Shown piece after piece: positions 1 to 9,028 of a stretch of DNA of 34,815 bases. Position numbers and translations under genes: made by a program. Positions within the stretch are counted from its first letter, which is position 1, and the number at the start of each line of letters is the position of its first letter. The DNA comes from Myxococcaceae bacterium (GTDB taxonomy: Bacteria; Myxococcota; Myxococcia; Myxococcales; Myxococcaceae): contig JALHOS010000028.1 of assembly GCA_022842905.1 (NCBI GenBank), forward strand, positions 1-34,815, in the 5' to 3' direction. The notes under the pieces were generated by a model. It was not told where the DNA came from and did not search any database. It saw nothing but the letters and a program-made list of their open reading frames with translations.

Positions 1-2
1 AC

Positions 3-1712
3 GCCGGGCCACGGCGAGCGCTGCACCGCGCGCTGGCGGCGGCGATCGAAGCCAGCCCTTCGCCGACGCCGCGTGAAGTCGAAGCGCTGGTGCGACACTG
101 GGGGCACGCGCAGGACGCCACGCAGAGCCGGCGCTCAGCGCTGCGGGCCGGGGCCCTGGCGGCGCAGCGGCTGTCCTTCGTGCACGCCGCGCAGCTCTTC
201 GAGTTCGGGCTCACGCAGGACGTCGGGGCGCCGGCCGAGGTGCTCGCCGAGGCGGCGCTCTGGGAGCGCACGGGCGATCTGTACGGCTACGGGTCCAAGT
301 TCGGCGCGGCGGCGAAGGCGTACGGGCGCGCGCTGGCGTTGGTCGATTCCCTCGCGGCGGAGCTGCGCCCCAAGTCGACGGTGCTGCGGCTGTTGGCGCG
401 CGTGGCGCTGCGGCACACCGGCCGAGGGGCGCTGGAAGAAGGGGCGGCGGCGCTGGCGCGGGGGTTGGCGTTGCTCGGGCTGCCGCTGGAGCGCTCGCGG
501 GCCGCGCGGCTGGGCACGCTGGCGGTGCTCGAGGTCAAGCGCCGGCTCAGGAGTCCGGGGCGCGCACCGGCTTCCTCGGAGGAGCGGCAGTGGCTCGCGG
601 AGCAGGTCCGCTTCTTCGACGTCGCCACGCAGGCGGCGCAGCCGTTCTGGCCCTACGTCGCGGCGGAGACGGCGCTGCGGTGTGAGCTGCTCAGCCGGCA
701 GCTCGACGACTTTCGCACGCTGCAGCGCTCGCTCGCGTTCTCCGCCGGGGTGCCCGTCATCATTCGGCAGATGACGCCCCAGCAGCTCGAGGCCGCGCAG
801 CGCACGTTGGACCGCGCCGACGCGCTGGCGGTGGAGCACGCGATCCCCATGGGGCGGGAGATCGTGCTGATGAACCGCGGGCTCGCCTGGAGCGCGGCGT
901 CGCCGTCGAGGGCGCGGGACTGCATGGAAGCGGCGCTCGCGGGCTTCGCGCGGCAGGGCATGCTCGAGACCTACGAAGGGAAGATCGCCCGCGCGTACTA
1001 CGTGCTGGTGCTGCTCTTCACCGGGGCGTCGTCGGCCTTGGAAGCGTGGATCGACGCCAACTGGCAGGAGGACACCGACAACTCCGTGGAGCGGCAGCTC
1101 TTCGCGTGGGCGCGGGTGTGGGTGCTGGCGCGGCGTGGGGAGCTCGACGCGCTGCGCCCCTGGCTGCGTCGCCTCGAAGCCGCGACGCCGAGCGACCGGG
1201 GGACCCGCGCCCAATTCGCGCTGCGGCGGGTGCAGGGGCGGGTGGCGTTGATCGAAGGGCGAGCCGCGCAGTTGTTGGAATCGGCCGCGCCCGCCGAGGC
1301 GGAAGCGCAGCTCAACGGCGTGTGGGACGTGGGGGCGGATCGCTCGGACTGGACGGCGATCCTGTTGGACGCGGCGATCGTCCAAGCAAGGGCGGGGCGG
1401 CTGACCCCGACGCAGCGGAAGCAGGCCGTGGGCTGGGCGCGGTGGCTCTCGGCGCGGGGCGTGCTCGACTTTCCGGTGTTGGGGCTGCGCGCGCTGGCCG
1501 AGCTGACCCAGGGCGCGGCGGCGGAGCGCGCGCTGCGTGAAGCCCTGCGCCGCTCGAACACCAACACCACGCCGTATCACCGGTGGTCGTGCCTGGGGAC
1601 GGCGCGGCGGCTCGAGCAGGCGAGCGTCGCGGAGCGGGAGGAGTACGAGCGAATCGGCGCGGCGGAGCGCTTCGTCGAGGTCGACGCGGACGGCCTCGCG
1701 ACGCGGGCGTGA
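3..1712 (+). CDS. C-terminal part of a large helical-repeat (TPR-like) protein, 5' truncated
   Basis: The reading frame is open to the left edge, so only the C-terminal ~569 residues are present; the GTG near 90 is internal. What is visible is a long run of Ala/Leu/Arg-rich amphipathic helices resembling degenerate tetratricopeptide repeats. The first visible residues, R-A-L-H-R-A-L-A with a downstream H-W, resemble the start of the helical region that follows the AAA/NACHT-type ATPase module in large bacterial Ser/Thr kinases and LuxR-type regulators (PknK-like). No kinase, ATPase or DNA-binding motif lies inside the window, so the identity of the full protein is inference. It ends 51 bases before the E1-alpha frame on the same strand. 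Confidence 0.6.
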   Translation, partial: AGPRRALHRALAAAIEASPSPTPREVEALVRHWGHAQDATQSRRSALRAGALAAQRLSFVHAAQLFEFGLTQDVGAPAEVLAEAALWERTGDLYGYGSKFGAAAKAYGRALALVDSLAAELRPKSTVLRLLARVALRHTGRGALEEGAAALARGLALLGLPLERSRAARLGTLAVLEVKRRLRSPGRAPASSEERQWLAEQVRFFDVATQAAQPFWPYVAAETALRCELLSRQLDDFRTLQRSLAFSAGVPVIIRQMTPQQLEAAQRTLDRADALAVEHAIPMGREIVLMNRGLAWSAASPSRARDCMEAALAGFARQGMLETYEGKIARAYYVLVLLFTGASSALEAWIDANWQEDTDNSVERQLFAWARVWVLARRGELDALRPWLRRLEAATPSDRGTRAQFALRRVQGRVALIEGRAAQLLESAAPAEAEAQLNGVWDVGADRSDWTAILLDAAIVQARAGRLTPTQRKQAVGWARWLSARGVLDFPVLGLRALAELTQGAAAERALREALRRSNTNTTPYHRWSCLGTARRLEQASVAEREEYERIGAAERFVEVDADGLATRA

Positions 1713-1763
1713 CGGGGTGGTTTTCACTCGGGGGGCTCGTCTCGCGCGGCCGCGCACAACGCC

Positions 1764-2903
1764 ATGGCGCCACCGTTCCCTTGGGTGTACACGCCGCCCG
1801 CCATGGCGCGTGAAGGAAAGAACCCCTCTCCTAGCTCCCCGACCAAGCCGCCGAAGCCGTCGTCGCCGAGCAAGTTCAAGCCGAAGATCACCCAGTCCGA
1901 CGACCTGCCGCTGGAGAAGGACCTGCTCCTGCGCATGCACGACGTCATGGTCAAGGCGCGCTGCCTCGAGGAGCGCCTGATCGCCATGTACAAGTCCGGC
2001 CACGGCTACTTCTGGATCGGCGGGCCCGGCGAAGAGGCGTTCAACACCGCGCTCGGCCTGCTCATCAAGAAGGGCGAAGGCCCGGCGTACGACTACCTGC
2101 ACTTCCACTACCGGCAGTCGGCCACGCTGCTCGCCATGGGCGAAGAGCCGCTGGGCGCCATTCGGCAGATGAAGAACACGGCCACCGACCCCTACTCGGG
2201 CGGCCGCAACTTCGCCGGCCACTTCGCCAAGAAGGCGTGGAACGTCGCCCCGGTCTCGAGCCCCATCGAAGTGCAGTACTCCATGGCGCCGGGCACCGCC
2301 TGGGTCCAGAAGCGCTTCGGCGGCGACGGCATCAGCATCGTCACCGGGGGCGACGCGGGCACCGCTGAAGGTGACTTCGCCACGTGCCTGGTCTGGGCGA
2401 GCCGGCCGGGCAAAGAAGTGCCGTTGTTGATCCTGGTGACCAACAACCGCTGGGGCATCTCCACGCCGTACACCGACGTGCAAGGCGTCGAGAAGATCTC
2501 CGACCGCGGCGTCGCCTTCGGCATGCGCACCAAGACGATCGACGGGAACGACCCCATCAGCGCCTACTTGGAGCTCAAAGAAGCGTTCGAGTACGTCCGC
2601 ACCGAGCGAAAGCCGTACCTCGTCGAGGCGCGCGTCTCCCGGCTCTACGGCCACTCGTCGGCGTCCGGCGCCAACTTCGTCACCAACGAAGCCGACTGCA
2701 TCGCGCAGTTCGAGGACCGGCTGATCAAGAAGGGCCTCCTCACCCGCCAGAGCGCCGACGCGCTGCGCGCGAAGTACGCCGAGGAGCTCGCCGAGCTCGC
2801 CCGCCAGGCCAAAGAGGAGCCGTTCCCCGAGGGCAGCACCATCTGGGAGCACGTCTTCAAAGGTGAGCCGGCGCGGGACCCGCTGGCCACGGAGGAGGGC
2901 TGA
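1764..2903 (+). CDS. 2-oxoacid dehydrogenase E1 component, alpha subunit (branched-chain type)
   Basis: This is the thiamine-diphosphate-dependent E1-alpha chain that, with E1-beta, decarboxylates branched-chain 2-oxoacids and passes the acyl group to the lipoyl E2 protein. Counting from 1764, residues 196-205 (GDAGTAEGDF) and 227-233 (NNRWGIS) form the ThDP/Mg motif. Residues 84-92 (WIGGPGEEA) and the S-G-G-R-N-F segment near 145 are typical of the family. The first ~45 residues are a Pro/Ser/Lys-rich extension before the conserved L-L-L-R-M-H-D. No Shine-Dalgarno sequence favours 1764; ATG 1803 is an equally good start. It is co-transcribed with E1-beta, three bases downstream. In myxobacteria this step supplies branched acyl-CoA primers for iso-fatty acids (family knowledge). 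No E2 gene is in the window. Confidence 0.93.
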   Translation: MAPPFPWVYTPPAMAREGKNPSPSSPTKPPKPSSPSKFKPKITQSDDLPLEKDLLLRMHDVMVKARCLEERLIAMYKSGHGYFWIGGPGEEAFNTALGLLIKKGEGPAYDYLHFHYRQSATLLAMGEEPLGAIRQMKNTATDPYSGGRNFAGHFAKKAWNVAPVSSPIEVQYSMAPGTAWVQKRFGGDGISIVTGGDAGTAEGDFATCLVWASRPGKEVPLLILVTNNRWGISTPYTDVQGVEKISDRGVAFGMRTKTIDGNDPISAYLELKEAFEYVRTERKPYLVEARVSRLYGHSSASGANFVTNEADCIAQFEDRLIKKGLLTRQSADALRAKYAEELAELARQAKEEPFPEGSTIWEHVFKGEPARDPLATEEG

Positions 2904-2906
2904 CCC

Positions 2907-3962
2907 ATGGCGAACATGGCGCAAGCAGTCCGGCTGGCCCTGCACTACGCGGAAGAGCACCTGGGCGTGACCGACATCTTCGGGGAGGACGTCGGCCCGC
3001 CGCTCGGCGGCGTCTTCACCTGCACGCAGGGGCTCAAGACGACCTGGAACAGCCCGCTCGACGAGCGCGGCATCATCGGCATGGCCATGGGCATCGCCAT
3101 GGCTGGCGGGCGGCCCGTCGCGGAGATCCAGTTCTGCGACTACATCTACAACACCATCGACTTGCTCAAGCTGGCCGGGAACACGCTGTGGAGTTCCAAC
3201 GGCCAGTGGAACCTGCCCATGGTGGTGATGACGCCGGTGGGCAGCGGCATTCGCGGCAGCATCTACCATTCACACTCCTTCGACGCGTCGGCCACCCACA
3301 TTCCGGGGTGGAAGATCGTCATGCCGTCGACGCCGCTCGACGCGTACGGCCTGCTCTTGTCCGCCTGCCAGGAGCAGAACCCCGTCCTCTTCCTCATTCC
3401 CAAGGCGCTCATGCGCATCAAGGGTGAGGAGCTGATCCCCGGGGAGCCGAGCGAAGACAAGGCGCTGTCCAAGCTCATCGACGCGCCCTTGGGCGATCGC
3501 ACGCAGTGGAAGGCGCAGTGGCCGGCGGTGCAGCCGGTGTCCATTCCGCTGGGCCAGGCGAAGACCGTGCGCGCCGGCAGCCAGCTCACCGTCGTCAGCT
3601 ACGGCCGCACGCTGCCCATGTGCCTGCTCGCCGCGAACGCGCTCGCGAGCGAAGGGGTCGACGCCGAGGTGATCGACCTGCGCACGCTCTGGCCGTACGA
3701 CTGGGCCACCATCAAGGCCAGCGTCGCGAAGACGGGGCGGGTGCTCTACGTGAACGAAGACACCGAGGTGACCAACTTCGGCGAGCACCTCATTCGCCGG
3801 ACGACGGACGAGCTCTTCTACAAGCTCCTCGCGCCGCCCAAGCTGCTCGCCGGCAAGTTCGTCCCCGGCATCGGCCTGGCCGACACGCTCGAAGCGGCGT
3901 CCGTCCCCCAGCAGTCCGACATTCACGCCGCGATGAAGAAGCTCGCGGCCATGGAGCCGTAG
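2907..3962 (+). CDS. 2-oxoacid dehydrogenase E1 component, beta subunit
   Basis: This is the beta chain of the heterotetrameric E1. It has the transketolase pyrimidine-binding domain (about residues 1-180, with F-G-E-D-V-G at 25-30 and the E-I-Q-F-C-D-Y segment) and the C-terminal transketolase domain (about 210-340, with V-V-S-Y-G-R and E-V-I-D-L-R-T-L-W-P). The length of 351 residues is normal. An AGGAGG-type ribosome site sits just upstream of ATG 2907 and overlaps the end of the alpha gene, indicating co-translation. An in-frame ATG at 2916 is less well placed. The gene converges on the giant lipoprotein, with only 10 bases between the two stop codons. Confidence 0.95.
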   Translation: MANMAQAVRLALHYAEEHLGVTDIFGEDVGPPLGGVFTCTQGLKTTWNSPLDERGIIGMAMGIAMAGGRPVAEIQFCDYIYNTIDLLKLAGNTLWSSNGQWNLPMVVMTPVGSGIRGSIYHSHSFDASATHIPGWKIVMPSTPLDAYGLLLSACQEQNPVLFLIPKALMRIKGEELIPGEPSEDKALSKLIDAPLGDRTQWKAQWPAVQPVSIPLGQAKTVRAGSQLTVVSYGRTLPMCLLAANALASEGVDAEVIDLRTLWPYDWATIKASVAKTGRVLYVNEDTEVTNFGEHLIRRTTDELFYKLLAPPKLLAGKFVPGIGLADTLEAASVPQQSDIHAAMKKLAAMEP

Positions 3963-3972
3963 CGCCGTCGCT

Positions 3973-6900
3973 TCAGGGCGTGACCGTCACCGTCACTTGG
4001 GCGGTGACGCCATTGGGCGCCGTGGCCCGGACGGTGGTCGTCCCGTCAGCCAGGCCGGTGACCGTCCCTTCGCTGCCCAGCGCGTTGGACACCTGCGCCA
4101 CCAAAGGGGTGGTCGAGCTCCACGTCACCTCGCTGGTGAGCGCGCGAGCCGTGCCGTCGGAGAAGTCTCCGGTGGCGACGAGCGGCGCGCTCTGGCCCAC
4201 CTGCACCGTCAGCGTCGCGGGAGAGATGCGGAGCGCGACGAGCGACGCCGGCGTGACGGTGTGGGGCGTCGACTCGCTGACGGCACCGAGCGACGCGGTG
4301 ACGGTGAGCGCGCCGGGGGCCAGCGTGCTGAGCAGCCCGCGGACCGGCGACGCGTTGCTGATGACGGCCTTCGTCACGTCCGACGTGCTCCACGTCACCA
4401 GGTCCGTCACCAGCTGCGTCGAGCCGTCCGTGTAGACGCCGATGGCGATGAACTGGCGCGTGAAGCCGACGGCAGTGGAGCCCGAGGAAGGCGTCAGCAG
4501 CAGCGACTGCAGGCTGGACTGATTGACGGTGAGCGTCCGGCTCACGGTGAAGGTGAGGTACGTGGCGGTGACCGTCGTCGTCCCCAGGCTCAGCGCCGTG
4601 AGCAGCCCCTGCGTCCCGTCGGCGTTCGACACCACCGCGACGCTCGGGGTCGACGACTGCCAGAGCGTGTCCTGCGTCAGCGTCCGCGTGGTCGCGTCGG
4701 TGAACGTGCCGACGAGCTGGAGCTGCCGGACCGAGGCGACGGGCACGGTGGTCAGCGCAGGGGTCATCGCCACGCTGACGAGGCGCGCGGCCGTCACCTC
4801 GACGGTCGCCGTGCTGCTGTGGCCGTCGAAGGTGGCCGTCACGGTCGCCGTGCCCACGTTCAGCGCCTGCGCTTCACCGGCGCCGCTCCCCGTGGCGACG
4901 ACGCCGACGAGGCTGGGGGCCGCCGAGCTCCACACCGCCTGGCTCGTCACGTCTTGGTGAGAGTCGTCGGTGAAGACCGCCGTCGCCGTCAGCTGCACGC
5001 TCGTCCCGCGCGGGTTGCGCGAGGTCGGCGGCGTCACCTGGATCTCACGGACGAGCGCCGGGGTCACCGTCACGGTGGTGCTGCCGGTGATGCCGCCCAG
5101 CTGCATTCGGACCTGGGCGGAGCCGACGCTCCCGCCGGTGACGAGGCCGGCGCTCGTTCCGTTGCCCACGCTGGCGTGCGGGCCGACGACGCTCCAGAAG
5201 CCGTCCGCCGTCACGTCTCGGGTGCTGCCGTCGGAATAGGTGCCCGTCGCGGTGAGCTGTCGAGACAGCCCCGCGGCCAGGCTCGGGTTCGGCGGCGTCA
5301 GCGCGAGCTGCCGCAGCGCTGCGGGGACGATCTGCACCACGAGCGTGCCCTGCACGGCGCCGACGCTGCCGGTGACCGTCACTGGGCCGGCTTGCAGCGC
5401 TCGAACCAGGCCTTCTTCGCCTTGCGCGTTGGACACGGTGGCCGACGAAGGGCTCGACGACGACCAGGTGGTGACGTCCGTCATCGCGCGGCTGCTCCCG
5501 TCCGAGAAGATGCCCGTCGCGGTCAGCTGCTGCGTGAGCCCCACGGGGACTGCCGCCGCCGCCGGCCCCAGCTCGAGGCTGCGCAGCACCGCCGCCGTCA
5601 CCGTCACGCGAGCGGACGCCGACTGTCCGTCGAAGCTCACCTGCAGGTCAGCGCTGCCCAGCGCCGCGCCGCGCACCCGCCCTGCCGATACGACTTGGAC
5701 GGCGGCCGCGGAGCTCGTCCACTGCGCGCTGGCGGTGACGTCCTGGGTGCTGCCGTCCGAGTACAGGGCCACCACGCTCAAGCTCGCTTCCAGGCCCTGA
5801 GGGACGCTGACGGAGGCCGGCGTGATGGCGAGGCTGCTCACCGTCGCTGGCGTCACCGTCACCGGCACCGGCGCCGACAGCGCGCCCCAGCTCGCCGTCA
5901 CCGTCGCTTGGCCCAACGCGCGCCCCGTCACCTCGCCGGCGACGACGGTGGCCGTGCCCGCGGCGCTGGTGCTCCAGGTGACGGGCGCGGTGACGGTGGC
6001 CTGGCTCCCGTCGGACAGCCGCGCCGTGGCCACCAGGCTCCGGCTCAGCCCGACCGGCACGCGCAGCGACGTGGGGCTGACGGCGAGCGACTGAGGGACG
6101 GCGCTTGTCACGGTGACGGGCACCACCGTCGTCTGGCCCAGGAACGTCACGCGGGCGCTGGTGCTGCCCTGGGTGAGCGCTTCGAGCAGGCCCGGCTGCT
6201 GCGCCGAGAAGCGCGCGCGCTGCGGGTCGTCCACGGCCCAGCTGACCTGCTCCGTGAGCGGCTGGGTGCTCCCGTCCGAGAAGACGCCGGTCGCGGTCAG
6301 CGCTCGGGTCAGCCCCGCGGCGACGGACAGGGGCGCCGGCGTCACCTCGAGCTGGCTGAGCGTGGCGTCCGTCACCGTGACCGTCGTGCTGCCGGTGACG
6401 CCGTCCAAGCTCGCTTCGACCGTCACTGCGCCCGGCGCGATCGCCTGGACTTCACCTGCCGGGCTCACGCCCACCTGGGTCGCCGCCGTCGAGCGCCAGG
6501 TGACCTGCGTCGTCACGTCACGCACCGCGCCGTCGGTCCAGGTGCCGCTCGCGGTCAGCCGGCCGGCGGTGTGCTGGGCCAGGCGCAGGCCTGCGGGGCT
6601 CAGGGAAATGGTGGACAGCGCCGCCGCCGACACGCGCACCGTCACCTGGCTGGCGACGCCGCCGCAGTCCGCGCGGACGATCGTCGTGCCTTCGGCGACG
6701 CCGCGCAGCTGCCCCTGGGCGCCCGGGGCGTTGGAGACGGTGGCCACCTGCGGCTCGTCGCTCGACCAGCCGCAGCTCGCTGTGAGCGGCTGGCGGCTCG
6801 AGTCCGAGTACACGCCGGTCGCGCTCAGCGGCGTCGTCCCCCCGACCGGGACGGAAGGTGAAGCGGGGGACAGCTCGACGGACGACAGGCTCGCCGCCGT

Positions 6901-8826
6901 CACCGTGACGCTCGCGGTGCTCTGCTGGCCGCCGAAGCTCGCGGTCAGGCTCGCCACGCCTTCCTGCACGGCGGTGACGGTCCCTTCGGTGCCGCTGGCG
7001 TTGCTCACCGTGGCGACCGATTCGGCCGAGCTGCTCCAGGTGGCCTGCGCCGTCAGGTCGCGGGTGCTCCCGTCCGAGAAGGTCCCCGTCACCGACAGCT
7101 GGCGTTGGGTGCCGCGGGCCAAGGAAGCCGTCGCGGGGGTCACCGAGAGCTGCCGCAGCGCGGCCGGGGACACCGTCACCGTCGTGCTGGCCGAGCCCCC
7201 GGCGTGGTGGGCGGTGACTCCGGCGGTGCCGGGGGCGAAGGCGGTGACGAGGCCCTTGGAGAGCCCCGTGTCGCCCACCGAAGCAATGCTGGGCGCCGCG
7301 CTGCTCCAGGTCGCCGCGTCGGTCACGTCGCGCAGCGAGCCGTCGCTGTACTGCGCCTGGACGCGCAGCTGCTGCGTCGTGCCGGCCGGCAACGTCGGCG
7401 CCGCGGGGTCGAGCACGAGGCGGCGCAGCTCGGCCGCGGACACCTGAATCGTCACCGTGCCGGCGATCTGCCCGACCGTCAGGCTCACCGTGGCCGAGCC
7501 GAGCGCGAGGGCCACGACGAGGCCGCGCTGGCCAGCGGCGTTCGAGACGGACAACACCGTCGGCGCGCTGCTGGCCCACGTGCCCAGCTCGTCCACGGCC
7601 TGGTGCGTGCCGTCCGAGAAGGTGCCGGTCGCGACGATCGTCGCGCTGGCGCCGACGGGCAGCGACGTGGACGTGAAGGACAGCTCCACGCTGCGCAGCT
7701 CCGCGGCGCGAATGGTCACGGGCAGCTCCACGCTCTGGCCCTGCACGCTGGCGCGCACCGTGGCTTGGCCCACCGCGACGCCGCGCACGTGCACCCCCGA
7801 AGCGTCGCGCACCACCGTGGCCACCTGGGCGTTGCTCGTCGTCCACTGCGCGCTGTTGCCCACGTCGACGCGGGTGGCGTCGCTGTAATGGCCCAGGAGC
7901 GTCACGTCCGCCGGCACGCCGAGCGGCAGCTGCAAGCTCGTCGGGGCGACCTCCAGGCGCTGCAGCGTCGCCTCGGTCACCTGCACCGGCGTCCGCAGCC
8001 GCTTGCCGCCGAGGCTCGCGGTGACGTGCGTGCTGCCGGCCGCCCGACCGGACACGAGGCCGCGCTCGCCGGCGAGCGTCGAGACGAAGGCGATCGCCGC
8101 ATCGTCGCTGGTCCAGGTCGCCTGCTGGGTCACGTCGAGGCTCGTCCCGTCCGAGAACCGGCCGTTCGCCCGCAGCGGCACGCTGGTGCCCTTCGGCAAG
8201 ACGGGGTTGAACGGCGTGACGGTCAGCTCGGCGAGCTGCGCGGCGCTGACGGTCAGCTCGAGCCGCGCCGACACCCCGCCGAAGGTGGCGATGGCCGTGG
8301 CCGGGCCGGGCATGGTGCCCACGACGACGCCGCGCGCTTCACTCATGGTGGCCGTCGCGTTGGCGCCGTCCAGGGCCCAGGCCGCGGACTCGGTGACGTC
8401 GCTCGTCGTGCCGTCGCTCAACAGCGCGGTGGCGACCAGCTGGAGCTGCACGCCGACGGGGACGGTGGCTCCGCTGGGGCCCAGCTCCAGCGTGCGCACC
8501 ACCGCGTCGGTGACCGTCAACACGCGCGCCGCCTCGACGCCGCCCTTCCGGGCGCGCAGCTGCGTGGTGCCTTGGTGTTTGCCGGTCACACGCCCTTGCT
8601 CGTCCACCGACGCCACGAAGCCGTCGTCGACCGTCCAGGCGACGGCGTTGGTCAACGAGCTGGCCGACCCATCACTCATGAGGCCCGCGGCTTCGAATTG
8701 GAGCGTCAGCCCAACCGGCACCCGCGCCGCTTCCGGCGTGATGGTCAGCTGCGTCAACGTGGGACTGCTCGCCTTCAGACACCCCGCCAGCGCCAAGAGC
8801 GCCGCCACTGCCGTTCGCTTCCCCAT
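3973..8826 (-). CDS. Giant lipoprotein of 18 tandem BIg2-like Ig domains
   Basis: This 1617-residue protein begins with a short signal peptide and a lipobox (L-A-L-A-G-C, Cys 16), so it should be lipid-anchored, probably at the outer membrane. The whole remainder is 18 tandem repeats of about 86-91 residues. Each starts L-x-x-L-x-V-x-P, continues with ...G-x-x-x-x-L-x-A-x-G-x-[FY]-S-D-G-[ST]-x-x-x-V-T, then W-x-[ST], and closes T-V-T-V. This is the bacterial Ig-like group 2 pattern known from adhesins and invasins. There is no catalytic domain, C-terminal anchor or MYXO-CTERM motif. A rigid surface rod or adhesive stalk is the likely role (inference). Repeat 8 carries a Cys pair (S-C-G-W and A-D-C-G-G) that could form a disulfide. 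Confidence 0.9.
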   Translation of the reverse strand: MGKRTAVAALLALAGCLKASSPTLTQLTITPEAARVPVGLTLQFEAAGLMSDGSASSLTNAVAWTVDDGFVASVDEQGRVTGKHQGTTQLRARKGGVEAARVLTVTDAVVRTLELGPSGATVPVGVQLQLVATALLSDGTTSDVTESAAWALDGANATATMSEARGVVVGTMPGPATAIATFGGVSARLELTVSAAQLAELTVTPFNPVLPKGTSVPLRANGRFSDGTSLDVTQQATWTSDDAAIAFVSTLAGERGLVSGRAAGSTHVTASLGGKRLRTPVQVTEATLQRLEVAPTSLQLPLGVPADVTLLGHYSDATRVDVGNSAQWTTSNAQVATVVRDASGVHVRGVAVGQATVRASVQGQSVELPVTIRAAELRSVELSFTSTSLPVGASATIVATGTFSDGTHQAVDELGTWASSAPTVLSVSNAAGQRGLVVALALGSATVSLTVGQIAGTVTIQVSAAELRRLVLDPAAPTLPAGTTQQLRVQAQYSDGSLRDVTDAATWSSAAPSIASVGDTGLSKGLVTAFAPGTAGVTAHHAGGSASTTVTVSPAALRQLSVTPATASLARGTQRQLSVTGTFSDGSTRDLTAQATWSSSAESVATVSNASGTEGTVTAVQEGVASLTASFGGQQSTASVTVTAASLSSVELSPASPSVPVGGTTPLSATGVYSDSSRQPLTASCGWSSDEPQVATVSNAPGAQGQLRGVAEGTTIVRADCGGVASQVTVRVSAAALSTISLSPAGLRLAQHTAGRLTASGTWTDGAVRDVTTQVTWRSTAATQVGVSPAGEVQAIAPGAVTVEASLDGVTGSTTVTVTDATLSQLEVTPAPLSVAAGLTRALTATGVFSDGSTQPLTEQVSWAVDDPQRARFSAQQPGLLEALTQGSTSARVTFLGQTTVVPVTVTSAVPQSLAVSPTSLRVPVGLSRSLVATARLSDGSQATVTAPVTWSTSAAGTATVVAGEVTGRALGQATVTASWGALSAPVPVTVTPATVSSLAITPASVSVPQGLEASLSVVALYSDGSTQDVTASAQWTSSAAAVQVVSAGRVRGAALGSADLQVSFDGQSASARVTVTAAVLRSLELGPAAAAVPVGLTQQLTATGIFSDGSSRAMTDVTTWSSSSPSSATVSNAQGEEGLVRALQAGPVTVTGSVGAVQGTLVVQIVPAALRQLALTPPNPSLAAGLSRQLTATGTYSDGSTRDVTADGFWSVVGPHASVGNGTSAGLVTGGSVGSAQVRMQLGGITGSTTVTVTPALVREIQVTPPTSRNPRGTSVQLTATAVFTDDSHQDVTSQAVWSSAAPSLVGVVATGSGAGEAQALNVGTATVTATFDGHSSTATVEVTAARLVSVAMTPALTTVPVASVRQLQLVGTFTDATTRTLTQDTLWQSSTPSVAVVSNADGTQGLLTALSLGTTTVTATYLTFTVSRTLTVNQSSLQSLLLTPSSGSTAVGFTRQFIAIGVYTDGSTQLVTDLVTWSTSDVTKAVISNASPVRGLLSTLAPGALTVTASLGAVSESTPHTVTPASLVALRISPATLTVQVGQSAPLVATGDFSDGTARALTSEVTWSSTTPLVAQVSNALGSEGTVTGLADGTTTVRATAPNGVTAQVTVTVTP
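3976..8757 (-). repeat. 18 tandem ~265-bp coding repeats (BIg2-like modules)
   Basis: The coding sequence of the lipoprotein consists of 18 consecutive modules of roughly 258-273 bp. They are diverged from one another at the DNA level, but each keeps codons for S-D-G-S/T near its middle and T-V-T-V near its end. The divergence suggests old duplication rather than recent slippage. Confidence 0.85.
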
Positions 8827-9028
8827 GGTGGCCGCAGCTCTTCAAGTCCGGCGCCAACGGGGATCGGGCCTAGGAATCGGTTGATGAACGCGCACCAGGC
8901 TGGGTCCAAGCGCCCAGCGAGCGCACGCCTGGGACCGCCGGGCCCCTGAGTCCCAAGCGCCCGTGGGTAGACGTGGCCCCAGCCCTGGGCCAAGAAGCGC
9001 GCTCTCTCTTCAACGAAAGGGACTCACC

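Noticed and set aside
135-3269. Very long minus-strand open frame opposite the first three genes
   Set aside because: It lies antisense to the E1 subunits, whose motifs are unmistakable. Long antisense frames are expected in high-GC DNA with biased third positions.
3997-6861. Long plus-strand open frame opposite the BIg2 lipoprotein
   Set aside because: The translation is Arg/Gly/His-rich without domains, and the minus strand has a signal peptide and 18 clear repeats.
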